A stretch of 64,000 nucleotides of DNA from Streptomyces bungoensis (GCF_001514215.1 NZ_KQ948865.1:1-64000), one strand, 5' to 3'. Counted from the stretch's first letter, positions 23,444 through 32,392 are shown. Made by a program: numbers and translations. The notes: a model not told the origin generated them from the letters alone.

Positions 23444-24502
23444 TCATGCGCCGTCCCCGCGCGGCGGACGGCCCTGGAGGGTCAGGGCCAGCCAGCACGC
23501 CCAGCCGACCGGCTGCAGGGCCCAGTAGCTGACGGCCCGGTACAGCAGCGTCGCCGCGATCGCCGGACCGGGCCGCAGGCCGTACAGCACGAGCAGGGCC
23601 GCCAGGCTGGTCTCCACGATGCCGACGCTGCCCGGCGTCAGGCGCAGGCTGCCGGGGATCTGGGTGAGGACGTAGGCGAGCAGCAGACCGTGCCAGGGCA
23701 CACTGATGCCCAGCGCCCAGAGGGAGGCGGCCAGACAGCCGGTGTCGAGGAGCCAGTTCAGCAGCGCGAAGGCGAACGGCCGCAGCCAGGGCCGCAGGCC
23801 GGGCTGCAGCCGGCGGGCCTGCCGGACCAGGTCGGCGAGTGCCTCCTGGCCCCGCCGGACCCGGCGGGAGCGCTGTCCGGCCCGGGCCCATGCCCGCCGT
23901 ACCGCCGCACGGAAACGGGAGAAGCGGGTGGCGCCGAGGACGGCCAGGCCGATCACCAGGATCAGCAGCACCACGGCCCCGGGGAGCAGCACGACACGCA
24001 GCTGCGCCGGCCCCGCGGCGAGCAGGCCGGCGACGACCAGGACGCCCAGGGCGAGCATGGACAGCGCACCGGCGACCACCAGCACGGCCGCCGCGAGCAC
24101 CTGCTCCACGCCACGACGCCGCAGCTGCCGGAAGACCCACGCCGTGGAGAACGCCGCCCCGCCGGGCAGCGCACCAGCCACGGCGTTGGCGGCCACGACG
24201 ATGCCCGTCGTACGCCGCAGCCCCCAGCGGGTCCCACCCGCGGCCAGCAGCCATCGGTACAGCGCGCCGAAGCAGAACAGCGACAGCGCCTCGCACACCA
24301 CGGCGACGGCCACCGGCAGCGGGTGCACTCCCGCGATGAGGTGATAGGCCTGGGCGATCTCACGCCGCCGCAGGAAGGCGAGCAGGACCACGGCCGCCAC
24401 GAGGAGGGCGGCCACCAGCCACCACAGCGGGCCCGGTGGCGCGGGTCGTCCGCCCGTCCGTCCGGGGCCACGCGCCGTCTCGGCCTTCGCGCACTTTCCC
24501 AA
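23444..24502 (-). CDS. UPF0104 / lysylphosphatidylglycerol synthase TM-region family membrane protein
   Basis: A 352-aa integral membrane protein with about seven to eight hydrophobic segments. It shows GGAAFSTAWVFRQLRRRGV and LTPGSVGIVETSLAALLVLYG, the conserved GG and P-G-x-x-G-x-x-E patches of the family that includes the flippase part of MprF. It lacks the MprF synthase domain. Possible role: lipid or glycolipid translocation. Divergent from the avidin-family gene, so the two may share a promoter region. Confidence 0.85.
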   Translation of the reverse strand: MGKCAKAETARGPGRTGGRPAPPGPLWWLVAALLVAAVVLLAFLRRREIAQAYHLIAGVHPLPVAVAVVCEALSLFCFGALYRWLLAAGGTRWGLRRTTGIVVAANAVAGALPGGAAFSTAWVFRQLRRRGVEQVLAAAVLVVAGALSMLALGVLVVAGLLAAGPAQLRVVLLPGAVVLLILVIGLAVLGATRFSRFRAAVRRAWARAGQRSRRVRRGQEALADLVRQARRLQPGLRPWLRPFAFALLNWLLDTGCLAASLWALGISVPWHGLLLAYVLTQIPGSLRLTPGSVGIVETSLAALLVLYGLRPGPAIAATLLYRAVSYWALQPVGWACWLALTLQGRPPRGDGA

Positions 24503-24631
24503 GTCAGGACCGCCCCGTTCGATACGCGAACATGCGCCCGCTCCGCTGTCATTACCGTGGAAACCTCATTGAACAGGACATATTTGTGCAAGCCGGGTCG
24601 CCGCAGGGGCGAGTGAGCGGAGAGAGAGATC

Positions 24632-25054
24632 ATGTCCATCGACGGGGAGTGGTACAACGAGTTCGGTTCCCAGCTGCGCTTCGAGGCGGACCAGGAGGGA
24701 ACCGTCAGCGGTGCGTACGTCACCGCCGTGGGCCATGCGCCGGGGACGTACCTGCTCACCGGGCGCCACGTCGGGCCGACGGGCCCCGGCCACGGCATGG
24801 CCCTCGGCTGGACGGTCGCCTGGCGCAACGACCACGGCGACCTGGGCTCCGTCTCCAGCTGGAGCGGCCAGTTCATGGCCGGACCGGAACGCATCCTCAC
24901 CACCTGGCTGCTGACCCGCTCGGCGGCCACGACGGAGACGTGGGAGTCCACCGTCGTCGGCCAGGACGTGTTCACCCGGCAGAAGCCGACGGACGATGAC
25001 GTGGACCGCGCCCTGCGCAGCGGCCGTCCGGTCTCGCACCCCATGCCCGCCTGA
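24632..25054 (+). CDS. Avidin/streptavidin-family protein without signal peptide
   Basis: A 140-aa avidin fold. Against streptavidin, the biotin contacts align as N23=Asn9, S27=Ser13, Y43=Tyr29, S45=Thr31, N49=His35, W79=Trp64, S88=Ser73, T90=Ser75, W92=Trp77, W108=Trp92, W120=Trp104 and D128=Asp112. Diagnostic stretches are GEWYNEFGS, ALGWTVAWRN, WSGQF and TTWLLT. An in-frame TGA at 24614-24616 and GGAGAG at 24619-24624 fix the ATG at 24632, so no export signal can be added. A 20-residue tail ends RPVSHPMPA. It is followed after 58 bp by an acyltransferase gene. Biotin binding is probable but untested; His35 and Thr31 may change affinity. Confidence 0.9.
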   Translation: MSIDGEWYNEFGSQLRFEADQEGTVSGAYVTAVGHAPGTYLLTGRHVGPTGPGHGMALGWTVAWRNDHGDLGSVSSWSGQFMAGPERILTTWLLTRSAATTETWESTVVGQDVFTRQKPTDDDVDRALRSGRPVSHPMPA

Positions 25055-25112
25055 ACGGGCCGGGTGTGGACCTGACCACCGCGGGGCCGGTCGCGGCCGG
25101 GGAGGAGCTGTC

Positions 25113-25778
25113 GTGCTCAGTCGCGTCGCGGGCGTCGTAGTGCATCTCCTCGGCCGCCTCGACGTCACCACGGACGCCGCGGGCGGGCCGGCGGCCGGCA
25201 GCATCGTCATCGCCAACCACACCTCCCTCAGCGATCCCGCGATCGTCCTGGCCGCGCTGCGCCGCCTGGGAACCGAACCCGTCGTGCTCGCGGCCGCGGG
25301 GCTGTGGCGCGTCCCGGTGCTCCGCCGCGTCCTCACCCGGGAGGGACACATCCCGGTGCACCGGCACGACCCCCGTGCCGCCCAGGCGGTACGCGACGCC
25401 CGTGCCGCGCTGGCCGCCGGCCGTACGGTGCTGATCTACCCGGAGGGCGGGCTGCCGGCCGGCAGCCCGCCCGGCGAGGCTCCGCCCCGGACGTTCCACC
25501 CCGGCCTCCACCACCTCGCGCACACCACCGGCGCCCCGGTGGTGCCCCTCGGCCAGGCCGGGGCGCCCGCCCTGGTGTCGGGCCCGCCCCTGGAGCAGGT
25601 GGCCAGGCTGCTCACCGCTCCGCTGCGCCGCCCGAGGCTGTGCGTGCACGTCGGCGAGCCCCTGCGTCTGGGAGGCGGGAAGACCGAGGCGCTCGAGGCG
25701 GCCCGCACCGCGCTGACCGCGGCCTGGCGTGTCGCCGCCCGGCGGCTCGACGCCCGGTCGCACCCCGTCGCGCCCTGA
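25113..25778 (+). CDS. PlsC-family lysophospholipid acyltransferase
   Basis: A 221-aa acyltransferase predicted to esterify lysophosphatidic acid or a similar lipid at the membrane. It has the catalytic HX4D motif in NHTSLSDPA (~residue 35), the RxxHIPVHR block (REGHIPVHRHDP) and YPEGG, the counterpart of EGT. GTG 25113 follows GGAGGAG (25101-25107). It lies 58 bp after the avidin-family gene on the same strand, probably co-transcribed. Convergent with the MarR gene at 25880. The 102-bp spacer shows no gene. Confidence 0.88.
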   Translation: MLSRVAGVVVHLLGRLDVTTDAAGGPAAGSIVIANHTSLSDPAIVLAALRRLGTEPVVLAAAGLWRVPVLRRVLTREGHIPVHRHDPRAAQAVRDARAALAAGRTVLIYPEGGLPAGSPPGEAPPRTFHPGLHHLAHTTGAPVVPLGQAGAPALVSGPPLEQVARLLTAPLRRPRLCVHVGEPLRLGGGKTEALEAARTALTAAWRVAARRLDARSHPVAP

Positions 25779-25879
25779 GGAGGGCGAGCCGGCGACCGCC
25801 CGCCCCTCGGTCCTCCCGAAGCCGGCGACGGCCGGCGCGACGAAGGCGGCCGCGCAGGCCCGGACGCTTCCCGGCTGGG

Positions 25880-26359
25880 TCAGTGCTCGCGGGCGAGCTC
25901 GTGGTTCAGTGCGCGCAGGAACTCCGCGATCGTCTCCAGTTGCTCGGGCGTGAACCGCTGCCGGGCGGCCTCGGTGCTCCGGGCGAGCGGGGAGAAGTAC
26001 CGGCGGGCGAGCGCGCGGGCCCCCGCCCTGTAGTGCAGGTGCACCACCCGCCGGTCGGCGTCGTCGCGGGTGCGGCTGATGTGGCCGGCGCGTTCGAGCC
26101 GGTCGAGGCACGCCGTGACCGCTCCGGAGGTGAGGTTGAGGCGCTCGCGCAGCCGGGAGGGGGTCATGGGCCGTCCCTCGTTGACCGAGGCGTCCAGGAT
26201 GGCGGCCAGGGCGTGGACGTCCGTGGCGTGCAACCCGTGAGCCTGGGCAAACGTGTGGGCGATGCGGTTGAACTCGCCGTTCAGCGTACGCAGCAGGACG
26301 GCGTAGGCCTGAAGGTCACTGGCGGGGCTCTCGGATCCCTCCGCGGTGTCGTGCTGCAT
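25880..26359 (-). CDS. MarR-family regulator
   Basis: A 159-aa winged-helix regulator. The recognition region is MTPSRLRERLNLTSGAVTAC with the wing RTRDDADRRVVHLHYR. Divergent from the MMPL exporter gene, which it probably represses. TCTCAATGGCTGAGA between the two genes is the likely operator. Confidence 0.92.
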   Translation of the reverse strand: MQHDTAEGSESPASDLQAYAVLLRTLNGEFNRIAHTFAQAHGLHATDVHALAAILDASVNEGRPMTPSRLRERLNLTSGAVTACLDRLERAGHISRTRDDADRRVVHLHYRAGARALARRYFSPLARSTEAARQRFTPEQLETIAEFLRALNHELAREH

Positions 26360-26376
26360 ACCCCCAGGATATGATC

Positions 26377-26391
26377 TCTCAATGGCTGAGA
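26377..26391. promoter_or_regulatory. MarR operator candidate
   Basis: TCTCA-ATGGC-TGAGA is a 15-bp inverted repeat in the 88-bp divergent spacer. CTCAAT here and ATTGAG at 26402-26407 form a second, wider inverted pair. Confidence 0.5.
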
Positions 26392-26447
26392 TACTTCATA
26401 ATTGAGTTAATCTGCTTCTGCCCGTTGCCCGGCTCCCTGGGGACTGA

Positions 26448-28571
26448 ATGAACACCGTGCGACGACCGGCCCGATGGCTGGTCCCCCTTGCCCTCGTGAT
26501 CGTCTGGCTCGGCCTGGGCGGAGCCTTCGGCTCCTACGCCGGCAAGCTCGGCGAGGTCTCGACCAACGACCAGGCCGCCTTCCTGCCGCGGAGCGCCGAG
26601 TCCACGAAGGTCATCGAGCGGCAGAAGGCCTTCGACCAGCGGGAGACCCTCCCCGCCATCGTCGTCTGGACCTCCGGGTCGGGCGGCGACGTGACCCCGG
26701 CGCAGCAGGCCGCCGCCACCCGGGCGCTGCGTTCACTGAAGGGTGCGACGGGCGTCGCGGGCGAGCCGTCCCCGGCGCTGCGCTCGAAGGACGGTGCCGC
26801 GCTGGAGGGCGTGGTGCCTTTGCGCCCGGACCTCGGGGACCGGCTGCCCGACGTCCTGGCGGACGTGCGCAAGGCGGCCGGCGATGTGGCCGGCGCACGG
26901 GTCCAGCTCGCCGGACCGGCGGCCACCCAGTCCGATCTCGCGGACGCCTTCTCCGGCATCGACGGTCTGCTGCTGGGCGTGGCACTGGGCGCCGTCCTGG
27001 TGATCCTGCTGCTGGTCTACCGCAGCGTGCTGCTGCCCTTCGTGATCATCATCAGTGCCGTGTTCGCGCTCGGTGTCGCCTGCGCGATCGTCTACGTCCT
27101 GGCCGACCACGGCGTCGTGCGCGTCGACGGGCAGGTCCAGGGCATCCTGTCCATCCTGGTGATCGGCGCGGCCACCGACTACGCCCTGCTGCTGACCGCG
27201 CGCTTCCGCGAGGAACTCGCCCACCGCGGCGACCGCGTCGCGGCCGCCCGGGCGGCACTGCGCGGCTCGCTCGGCGCGATCACCGCCAGCGCGGCGACCG
27301 TCGCGCTGGGGCTGCTCGCCCTGCTGCTCAGCGACCTCACCAACAACCGGGCGCTGGGGCCGGTCGGAGCGATCGGCATCACGTGCGCCGTGCTGACGAC
27401 CCTCACCTTCCTGCCCGCGGTGCTCGCCCTCCTGGGCCGGGCGGCGCTGTGGCCGGCCAAGCCCCGGTCGGCCGACGCGGAGAGCGGCGGGCACGGCATC
27501 TGGCGGCGCGTGGCCCACTGGGTCGACACGCGCCCCCGGCCGTTGTGGCTCGGGACGCTGGCGCTGCTCCTGGCGGGTGCGGCGTTCTTCCCCGCCCTGC
27601 GCTCCTCGGGTGTGCCGCTGAACGAGCTGTTCGTCAACGACGCGCCCTCCGTCGCGGCGCAGCAGACGCTCGGCAAGCACTTCCCCGGCGGGTCCGGGCA
27701 GCCGGTGGTGATCATCGCCGACGCCGGCAAGGCGGACCGGGTGAGCCGGGTCGCGGCCGCGACGCCGGGCGTCGCCGCCGCGCGCCCCGCCGGCGCGTCC
27801 GGCCGCCCGGGCGGCGCACCTCTGGTCAAGGACGGACGGGTGCGGATCGACGCCGTCCTGTCCGACGCGCCCGACAGCGACGCGGCGAAGCGGACCGTGC
27901 AGCGCCTGCGGGACCGGGTCCGCCCCGCCGATCCGGGTGTTCTCGTGGGGGGCTACACGGCTCAGCAGTACGACACCCAGCGCACGGCCGCGCACGACCG
28001 GACCCTGATCGTGCCCGTCGTCCTGGCGATCATCCTGACCATCCTCGTGCTCCTGCTGCGCTCGCTGCTGCTGCCCGTCCTGCTGGTCGCCACCGTGGCT
28101 CTGAACTACATGGCCACGCTCGGCATCGCGGGCCTGGTGTTCCAGCACGGGTTCGGTTTCTCGGGCACGGACGCGTCGGTCCCGCTGTACGGATTCGTGT
28201 TCCTCGTCGCCCTGGGCGTCGACTACAACATCTTCCTCATGTCACGTGTCCGGGAGGAGACGCTCCGGCTCGACACCCGGCAGGGCGTGCTCCGCGGGCT
28301 GATCGCCACCGGAGGCGTGATCACCTCCGCCGGGGTGGTGCTGGCCGCCACCTTCGCGGCGCTCGCCGTCATCCCGCTGGCCTTCCTGGCCCAGATCGCC
28401 TTCATCGTGGCCTTCGGTGTCCTGCTCGACACCATCGTGGTGCGGTCCGTGCTGGTCCCGGCGCTGGTGCGGGACATCGGCCCGACGGTCTGGTGGCCCG
28501 GCCGGCTCAGCCGCCACCGGCCGGCGGACGGCCGGGCCGCGGCTCCCGCGGAGCGGGCGGAGACCGTGTAG
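26448..28571 (+). CDS. MMPL/RND-family exporter
   Basis: A 707-aa inner-membrane transporter of the MmpL type, about 12 helices in two homologous halves. Each half has a large extracytoplasmic loop (residues ~40-165 and ~385-500). The proton-relay helix carries GAATDYALLLTARFREEL in the first half and LGVDYNIFLMSRVREE in the second, as in other MMPL proteins. It should use the proton gradient to export lipids or drugs. Controlled by the divergent MarR regulator. Confidence 0.93.
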   Translation: MNTVRRPARWLVPLALVIVWLGLGGAFGSYAGKLGEVSTNDQAAFLPRSAESTKVIERQKAFDQRETLPAIVVWTSGSGGDVTPAQQAAATRALRSLKGATGVAGEPSPALRSKDGAALEGVVPLRPDLGDRLPDVLADVRKAAGDVAGARVQLAGPAATQSDLADAFSGIDGLLLGVALGAVLVILLLVYRSVLLPFVIIISAVFALGVACAIVYVLADHGVVRVDGQVQGILSILVIGAATDYALLLTARFREELAHRGDRVAAARAALRGSLGAITASAATVALGLLALLLSDLTNNRALGPVGAIGITCAVLTTLTFLPAVLALLGRAALWPAKPRSADAESGGHGIWRRVAHWVDTRPRPLWLGTLALLLAGAAFFPALRSSGVPLNELFVNDAPSVAAQQTLGKHFPGGSGQPVVIIADAGKADRVSRVAAATPGVAAARPAGASGRPGGAPLVKDGRVRIDAVLSDAPDSDAAKRTVQRLRDRVRPADPGVLVGGYTAQQYDTQRTAAHDRTLIVPVVLAIILTILVLLLRSLLLPVLLVATVALNYMATLGIAGLVFQHGFGFSGTDASVPLYGFVFLVALGVDYNIFLMSRVREETLRLDTRQGVLRGLIATGGVITSAGVVLAATFAALAVIPLAFLAQIAFIVAFGVLLDTIVVRSVLVPALVRDIGPTVWWPGRLSRHRPADGRAAAPAERAETV

Positions 28572-28589
28572 GCGTCGGCGCTCCTCCAT

Positions 28590-28655
28590 CGCGGGGCAGG
28601 TGGGCGGCGGCGTTCAGGTCCAGGTGGCCTCTCGCCGGCGCCCATCTGCCCCGCG
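28590..28655 (+). terminator. Long terminator stem after the MMPL gene
   Basis: A 23-bp inverted repeat (28590-28612 with 28633-28655) with two mismatches, starting 18 bp after the stop. Confidence 0.7.
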
Positions 28656-28699
28656 CTCCTTGACCGGCCCCACCCCGGACAGCACAATGTGCCGCACGC

Positions 28700-28729
28700 T
28701 TGAGAGCGTTCTCAAGTTGAATGTTGTAT
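28700..28729 (+). promoter_or_regulatory. LacI-type operator and promoter of the Tat-exported glycosidase gene
   Basis: TTGAGAGCGTTCTCAA (28700-28715) is a near-perfect palindrome. Its first six bases serve as -35 to TTGTAT (28724-28729) at 18 nt. A related site stands before the LacI gene at 31245. Confidence 0.55.
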
Positions 28730-28746
28730 TAATTGGGAGGGGCCCC

Positions 28747-30141
28747 ATGGCCGGCACGGCACGCAATCACCTCACTCGGCGGACGCTCATCGGTGCCGGG
28801 ACGGCCGCCGCGGCGCTGTCCGTCGTCGGCGCCGGAACGGCCCGTGCGGCCGGCGCCGCTCCGGCAGCCGTCGCGCCGGACGGTGGTCGGGCCCGCGGTT
28901 ACGCGTTCCTCGACGCCGTCATGGACGCCTACCCGGACCACGGCACCACGCGGCTGGCCCAGAGCTACGCCGACGAGGCGGGGCTGTTCAGCACCGCCTT
29001 CACCTACGACAACGCCCTCGCCGTGCTGGCGTATCTGGCGCGGCCCGGCCACGCCGGGCGGGCCAGGGCCGTGGCGCTCGGGGACGCGCTGCTGTACGCG
29101 CAGTCCCACGACCCGCAGTACGACGACGGACGGCTGCGTCAGGCGTACAACGTGGGCCCGTACGTCTACTACGACGGCTCGCCGCAGCCGGACGGGTTCG
29201 TCCGCGCGGACGGCACGGCGAACGTCGGCACCCAGTTCGGCTTCACGGGCACGGCGGTCGGGGACATGGCGTGGGCGGGCATCGCCCTGGCCGCGCTGGC
29301 CGCCCGGACCGGGGAGGCGCGCTTCCTGACCGGTGCCGTCCGGATCGGCGAGTGGGTGGAGGCCAACGCCCGTACCGACGAGCCCCTCGGCGGCTACAAG
29401 TTCGGCGTCGACGGGGCCGGCCAGAAGCTCCCGTACTCCGCCACCGAGCACAACATCGACCTGACGGCCCTGTTCGGGCGGCTCGCGCGGCTCACCGGAA
29501 GGCGGGTGTGGCTGGAGCGGCGGGCCCGCGCCGAGGCGTTCGTGCACCGCATGTGGGACGCGTCCGGCGGGTTCTTCTACACGGGCACCAACGACGGTGT
29601 CACCGTCAACACCTCCCCCGTGCCGGAGGACACCCAGACCTGGAGCTACCTGGCCCTGGGCGAGCGCCGCCACGCCGGCTCGCTCGACTGGGCGTCCGCC
29701 CGCCTGGCGGTGCTGGACACCGCCGACCGCCGCAACAGCACCGTCCCGGCCGGCCAGTCGTACGAGGGCGTCACCTTCAGCTCGGCGTCACTGACGGCGG
29801 ACGAGGACGCGCCCATCGCGCCTTACCAGCCCAGGCCCGACCGCGAGGGTGTGTGGTTCGAGGGCACCGCGCACCTCGCCCTGGCCCTGCGCGAGCGCCG
29901 CGCGCCCGGCGACGCCCGGCACGCGGCCCGTCTGGTCGCCTCCCTGGAGCGGGCCCAGGACCTGCTCGGTCAGGGGCAGACCGCCGGGGGCAGGGCACTC
30001 CCCGGGCGCTCGGGCGTGGTGTCGGCCAGCAGCCCGCTCGACACCGGTTACGGCTTCGGCTACTACCCGTACCGGCACACCGGCGCCACGGCCTGGTACC
30101 TGCTGGCCGTCGCCGGCGCCAACCCGCTGCGCGGACTCTGA
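28747..30141 (+). CDS. Tat-exported predicted six-hairpin glycosidase-like protein
   Basis: A 464-aa protein with a twin-arginine signal (LTRRTLIGAG at residues 9-18) ending near ARAAG. The mature part has repeating helix pairs with acidic and aromatic patches (YDNALAVLAYLA, TFSSASLTADEDAP, EGTAHLALAL), in keeping with an alpha/alpha barrel glycosidase or lyase. I do not recognise the family firmly. RBS GGGAGGGG precedes ATG 28747. A LacI-type operator overlaps its promoter, and a LacI regulator is encoded convergently downstream. This supports an extracytoplasmic carbohydrate-active role. Confidence 0.7.
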   Translation: MAGTARNHLTRRTLIGAGTAAAALSVVGAGTARAAGAAPAAVAPDGGRARGYAFLDAVMDAYPDHGTTRLAQSYADEAGLFSTAFTYDNALAVLAYLARPGHAGRARAVALGDALLYAQSHDPQYDDGRLRQAYNVGPYVYYDGSPQPDGFVRADGTANVGTQFGFTGTAVGDMAWAGIALAALAARTGEARFLTGAVRIGEWVEANARTDEPLGGYKFGVDGAGQKLPYSATEHNIDLTALFGRLARLTGRRVWLERRARAEAFVHRMWDASGGFFYTGTNDGVTVNTSPVPEDTQTWSYLALGERRHAGSLDWASARLAVLDTADRRNSTVPAGQSYEGVTFSSASLTADEDAPIAPYQPRPDREGVWFEGTAHLALALRERRAPGDARHAARLVASLERAQDLLGQGQTAGGRALPGRSGVVSASSPLDTGYGFGYYPYRHTGATAWYLLAVAGANPLRGL

Positions 30142-30195
30142 CGTCCGGTGTGAGGGTCTCCCCGCCCACCGGTCACGCGGGTTCCGGTGGGGGGG

Positions 30196-31245
30196 TCAGG
30201 CGGTCGCCCGGCGGATCAGCCGGGTGGGGATGACCAGGGAGGTCAGCGGGCGGCCGGGGCCGTCGCCCTTCGCCCGCCGGTCGAGGTCGCGCAGGAGCAG
30301 CCGCACCATCAGCCGGCCCATCTCCGCTATCTCCTGCCGCACCGTCGTCAGCGGCGGGTCGGTCAGCTCGGCCACCGAGGTCACGTCGTCGAAGCCGACG
30401 ACCGCCACGTCCTGCGGAACCCGGCGGCCCCGCTCCCGCAGGAGCCGCAGCGCGCCCGAGGCCATGAGGTCGGAGGCGACGAAGACGGCGTCCAGGTCCG
30501 GGACCCGGTCCAGCAGCACGGCCATGGCGCGGGCGCCGCCGGCCTCGGTGAAGTCGCCCTCGACGACGAGCTGCGGGTCGGCGTCCATCAGCAGGTCGTG
30601 GAAACCGTCGAGCCGGTCCGCGGAGGCCGTCTGGTCCATCGGCCCGGTGATCGTCGCGATGCGCGAACGTCCCAGGGAGAGCAGGTGGCGCACGGCCTCG
30701 CGGGCGCCGCCGCGGTTGTCCGTGTCGACGTAGAGGATGCTGCGGTCGCCCTCCGCGTCCCGCCAGCCGGGGCGGCCGCCGAAGACGGTGGGGATCCCGA
30801 TGCGGCGGGTGATCGCGGGCAGCGGGTCCTCGTCGTGCAGGGAGAACAGCAGGGCGCCGTCCACGTGGCCGCCGGCGAGGTAGCGGCCCACGCGCTCGTA
30901 GTCCGCGTTGCCCTCGACCAGCAGCAGGACCAGCTGCAGGTCGTGGGCGGTCAGCTCGCGGCTGATGCCGAGCAGCTGCTCGGCGAAGAACGGGTTGGTG
31001 AAGACCTTGGCCTCCGGCTCGGCGACGATGACGGCGACCGCACCGGTCCGCCGGGTGACCAGGGTGCGGGCCGCCTGGTTCGGTACGTAGCCCAGCTCGT
31101 CCACGGCGCGGCGGACCTTCTCGACCAGGGCCTCGCGCACCCCGCTGCCCCCGTTGACGACACGGGAGACGGTGGCCCGGGAGACGCCCGCCCGTTCGGC
31201 GACGGCTTCCAGGGTGGGGCGGGGCGCGGCGGTCTGGTCGGGCAA
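30196..31245 (-). CDS. LacI-family regulator
   Basis: A 349-aa repressor with HTH PTLEAVAERAGVSRATVSRV (~residues 10-29) and a sugar-sensing domain ending LTTVRQEIAEMGRLMVRLLL. The start is TTG at 31243-31245 behind GAGAGGAG. The palindrome GAGAGCGCTCTC at 31310-31321 upstream resembles the operator of the glycosidase gene at 28700. It therefore probably represses itself and that gene. Confidence 0.9.
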   Translation of the reverse strand: MPDQTAAPRPTLEAVAERAGVSRATVSRVVNGGSGVREALVEKVRRAVDELGYVPNQAARTLVTRRTGAVAVIVAEPEAKVFTNPFFAEQLLGISRELTAHDLQLVLLLVEGNADYERVGRYLAGGHVDGALLFSLHDEDPLPAITRRIGIPTVFGGRPGWRDAEGDRSILYVDTDNRGGAREAVRHLLSLGRSRIATITGPMDQTASADRLDGFHDLLMDADPQLVVEGDFTEAGGARAMAVLLDRVPDLDAVFVASDLMASGALRLLRERGRRVPQDVAVVGFDDVTSVAELTDPPLTTVRQEIAEMGRLMVRLLLRDLDRRAKGDGPGRPLTSLVIPTRLIRRATA

Positions 31246-31305
31246 GGAACGCTCCTCTCGGGGACGGGAACAGCGTAGCTTCCCTGAAGGAGCGGGGAAC
31301 GCCCA

Positions 31306-31322
31306 TTGAGAGAGCGCTCTCA
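31306..31322. promoter_or_regulatory. LacI autoregulatory operator
   Basis: TTGAGAGAGCGCTCTCA contains the perfect palindrome GAGAGCGCTCTC (31310-31321). It is 61 bp upstream of the regulator start. Confidence 0.55.
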
Positions 31323-31366
31323 GGCGGGGGGCGCCCCTCGGTGGAGCGACCCTTCCGGTCTTCGGT

Positions 31367-31531
31367 TCAGCGCCCGCCGGCCGACACCGCCGGCCGGTTG
31401 ACCGCGGCGGCCACGCCCGCGGCGGCCGCCGCTCCCGCCGCGCCGAACGCCGGCGGGCGCCGGTGACGGGACGGCCACGGCTGAAGGCCGCGGCCGTGCG
31501 CCTCGTCGTCGGGGCGCCGGGCCGGGCTCAT
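31367..31531 (-). CDS. Small hypothetical protein coupled to the pyruvate-oxidase remnant
   Basis: A 54-aa frame whose ATG (31529-31531) overlaps the stop of the TPP-enzyme remnant (ATGA). The N-terminus is polar (MSPARRPDDEAHGRG) and the C-terminal half is Ala-rich and hydrophobic. Not recognised. The overlap and position support it, but composition alone would not. Confidence 0.35.
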   Translation of the reverse strand: MSPARRPDDEAHGRGLQPWPSRHRRPPAFGAAGAAAAAGVAAAVNRPAVSAGGR

Positions 31532-32392
31532 CTCTGCCCCCGGCCGGGGAGGTGCCCGGCGTACTCGGTGAGCTTCTGCCGTACGCCCTTGGCGATGATG
31601 CCCACCTTCTCGGGATCGTGCAGCGCCGCCTTGGCGGTCTTCCTGCCCTGTTCGAGCGTGATGTGCGGCGGGATCGGCGCGATCTCCTGGTCGACCTTGA
31701 ACTCCAGCACCACGGGGCGGTCGGAGGCGAGCGCCTGGTCCCACGCGGCCCCGACCTCGTTCGGCTTCTCGCAGCGGATGCCCTTCAGGCCGAGGAGTTC
31801 GGCGTAGGCCGCGTACGGCACGTCCGGGATGTACTGCGAGCCCGGGTACTTCGGGTCGCCGGCCATGGCGCGCTGCTCCCAGGTGACCTGGTTGAGGTCC
31901 TGGTTGTTGAAGACGCAGAAGACGAACGGCGCCGGGCCGGACAGCCGGTCCAGGTACCGCTTGACCGTGATCATCTCGGCCATGCCGTTCATCTGGAACG
32001 CGCCGTCGCCGACGAAGGCGATCACCGGCCGGTCGGGGTAGGCGAACCGGGCCGCGATCGCGTACGGCGTCCCCGGCCCCATCGTCGCCAGCGTGCCGGA
32101 CAGCGACGCCTGCATGCCCTGGCGGAGCTTCAGGTGGCGCGCCCACCAGTTCGTGCCCGATGGCGTGCGCGCACGCCATGAACGCTGCCATCTCCTCGTG
32201 CCGCGTCTGGATGAACTCCGGATCACCCGCCGCCCGGTCGAACGCGCCGAGCAGTCCGTTGATCCCGTCGCCCGGATAGCCGTAGATCCTGTGGACGCCC
32301 CGCTCCCGCAGGCGCTGCAACAAGTAATCGGCCACCAGTGTCTTGGCGAACTCCCTCGGACCCGGTCTCTGCGTCACCTGCGGGTGACCCAC
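31528..32392 (-). pseudogene. Pyruvate oxidase/dehydrogenase (PoxB-type TPP enzyme), internally deleted and frameshifted
   Basis: Intact PoxB-type enzymes have about 590 residues. Here the N-terminus (GTG 32390-32392; LLQRLRERGVHRIYGYPGDG, the catalytic-Glu region RHEEMAAFMACAHA) is followed, near 32160, by a different frame starting NWWARHLKLRQGMQASLSGT. That frame holds the TPP-binding GDGAFQMNGMAEMITVKRYL ... NNQDLNQVTWEQ and the C-terminus. About 300 central residues, the whole FAD/middle domain, are missing. The remaining pieces are well conserved, so the deletion looks recent. A start at 32226 in the C-terminal frame would give a 232-aa protein that cannot be a full enzyme. Confidence 0.85.

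Noticed and set aside
24436..24999. Alternative frame over the avidin-family gene that could give a different N-terminus
   Set aside because: It is in another frame and lacks avidin similarity. The true frame has an in-frame stop just before its ATG.
31528..32226. Stand-alone 232-aa TPP-enzyme gene
   Set aside because: It would lack the pyrimidine-binding and middle domains, and its first ~30 residues are out-of-frame sequence. Treated as part of a pseudogene.
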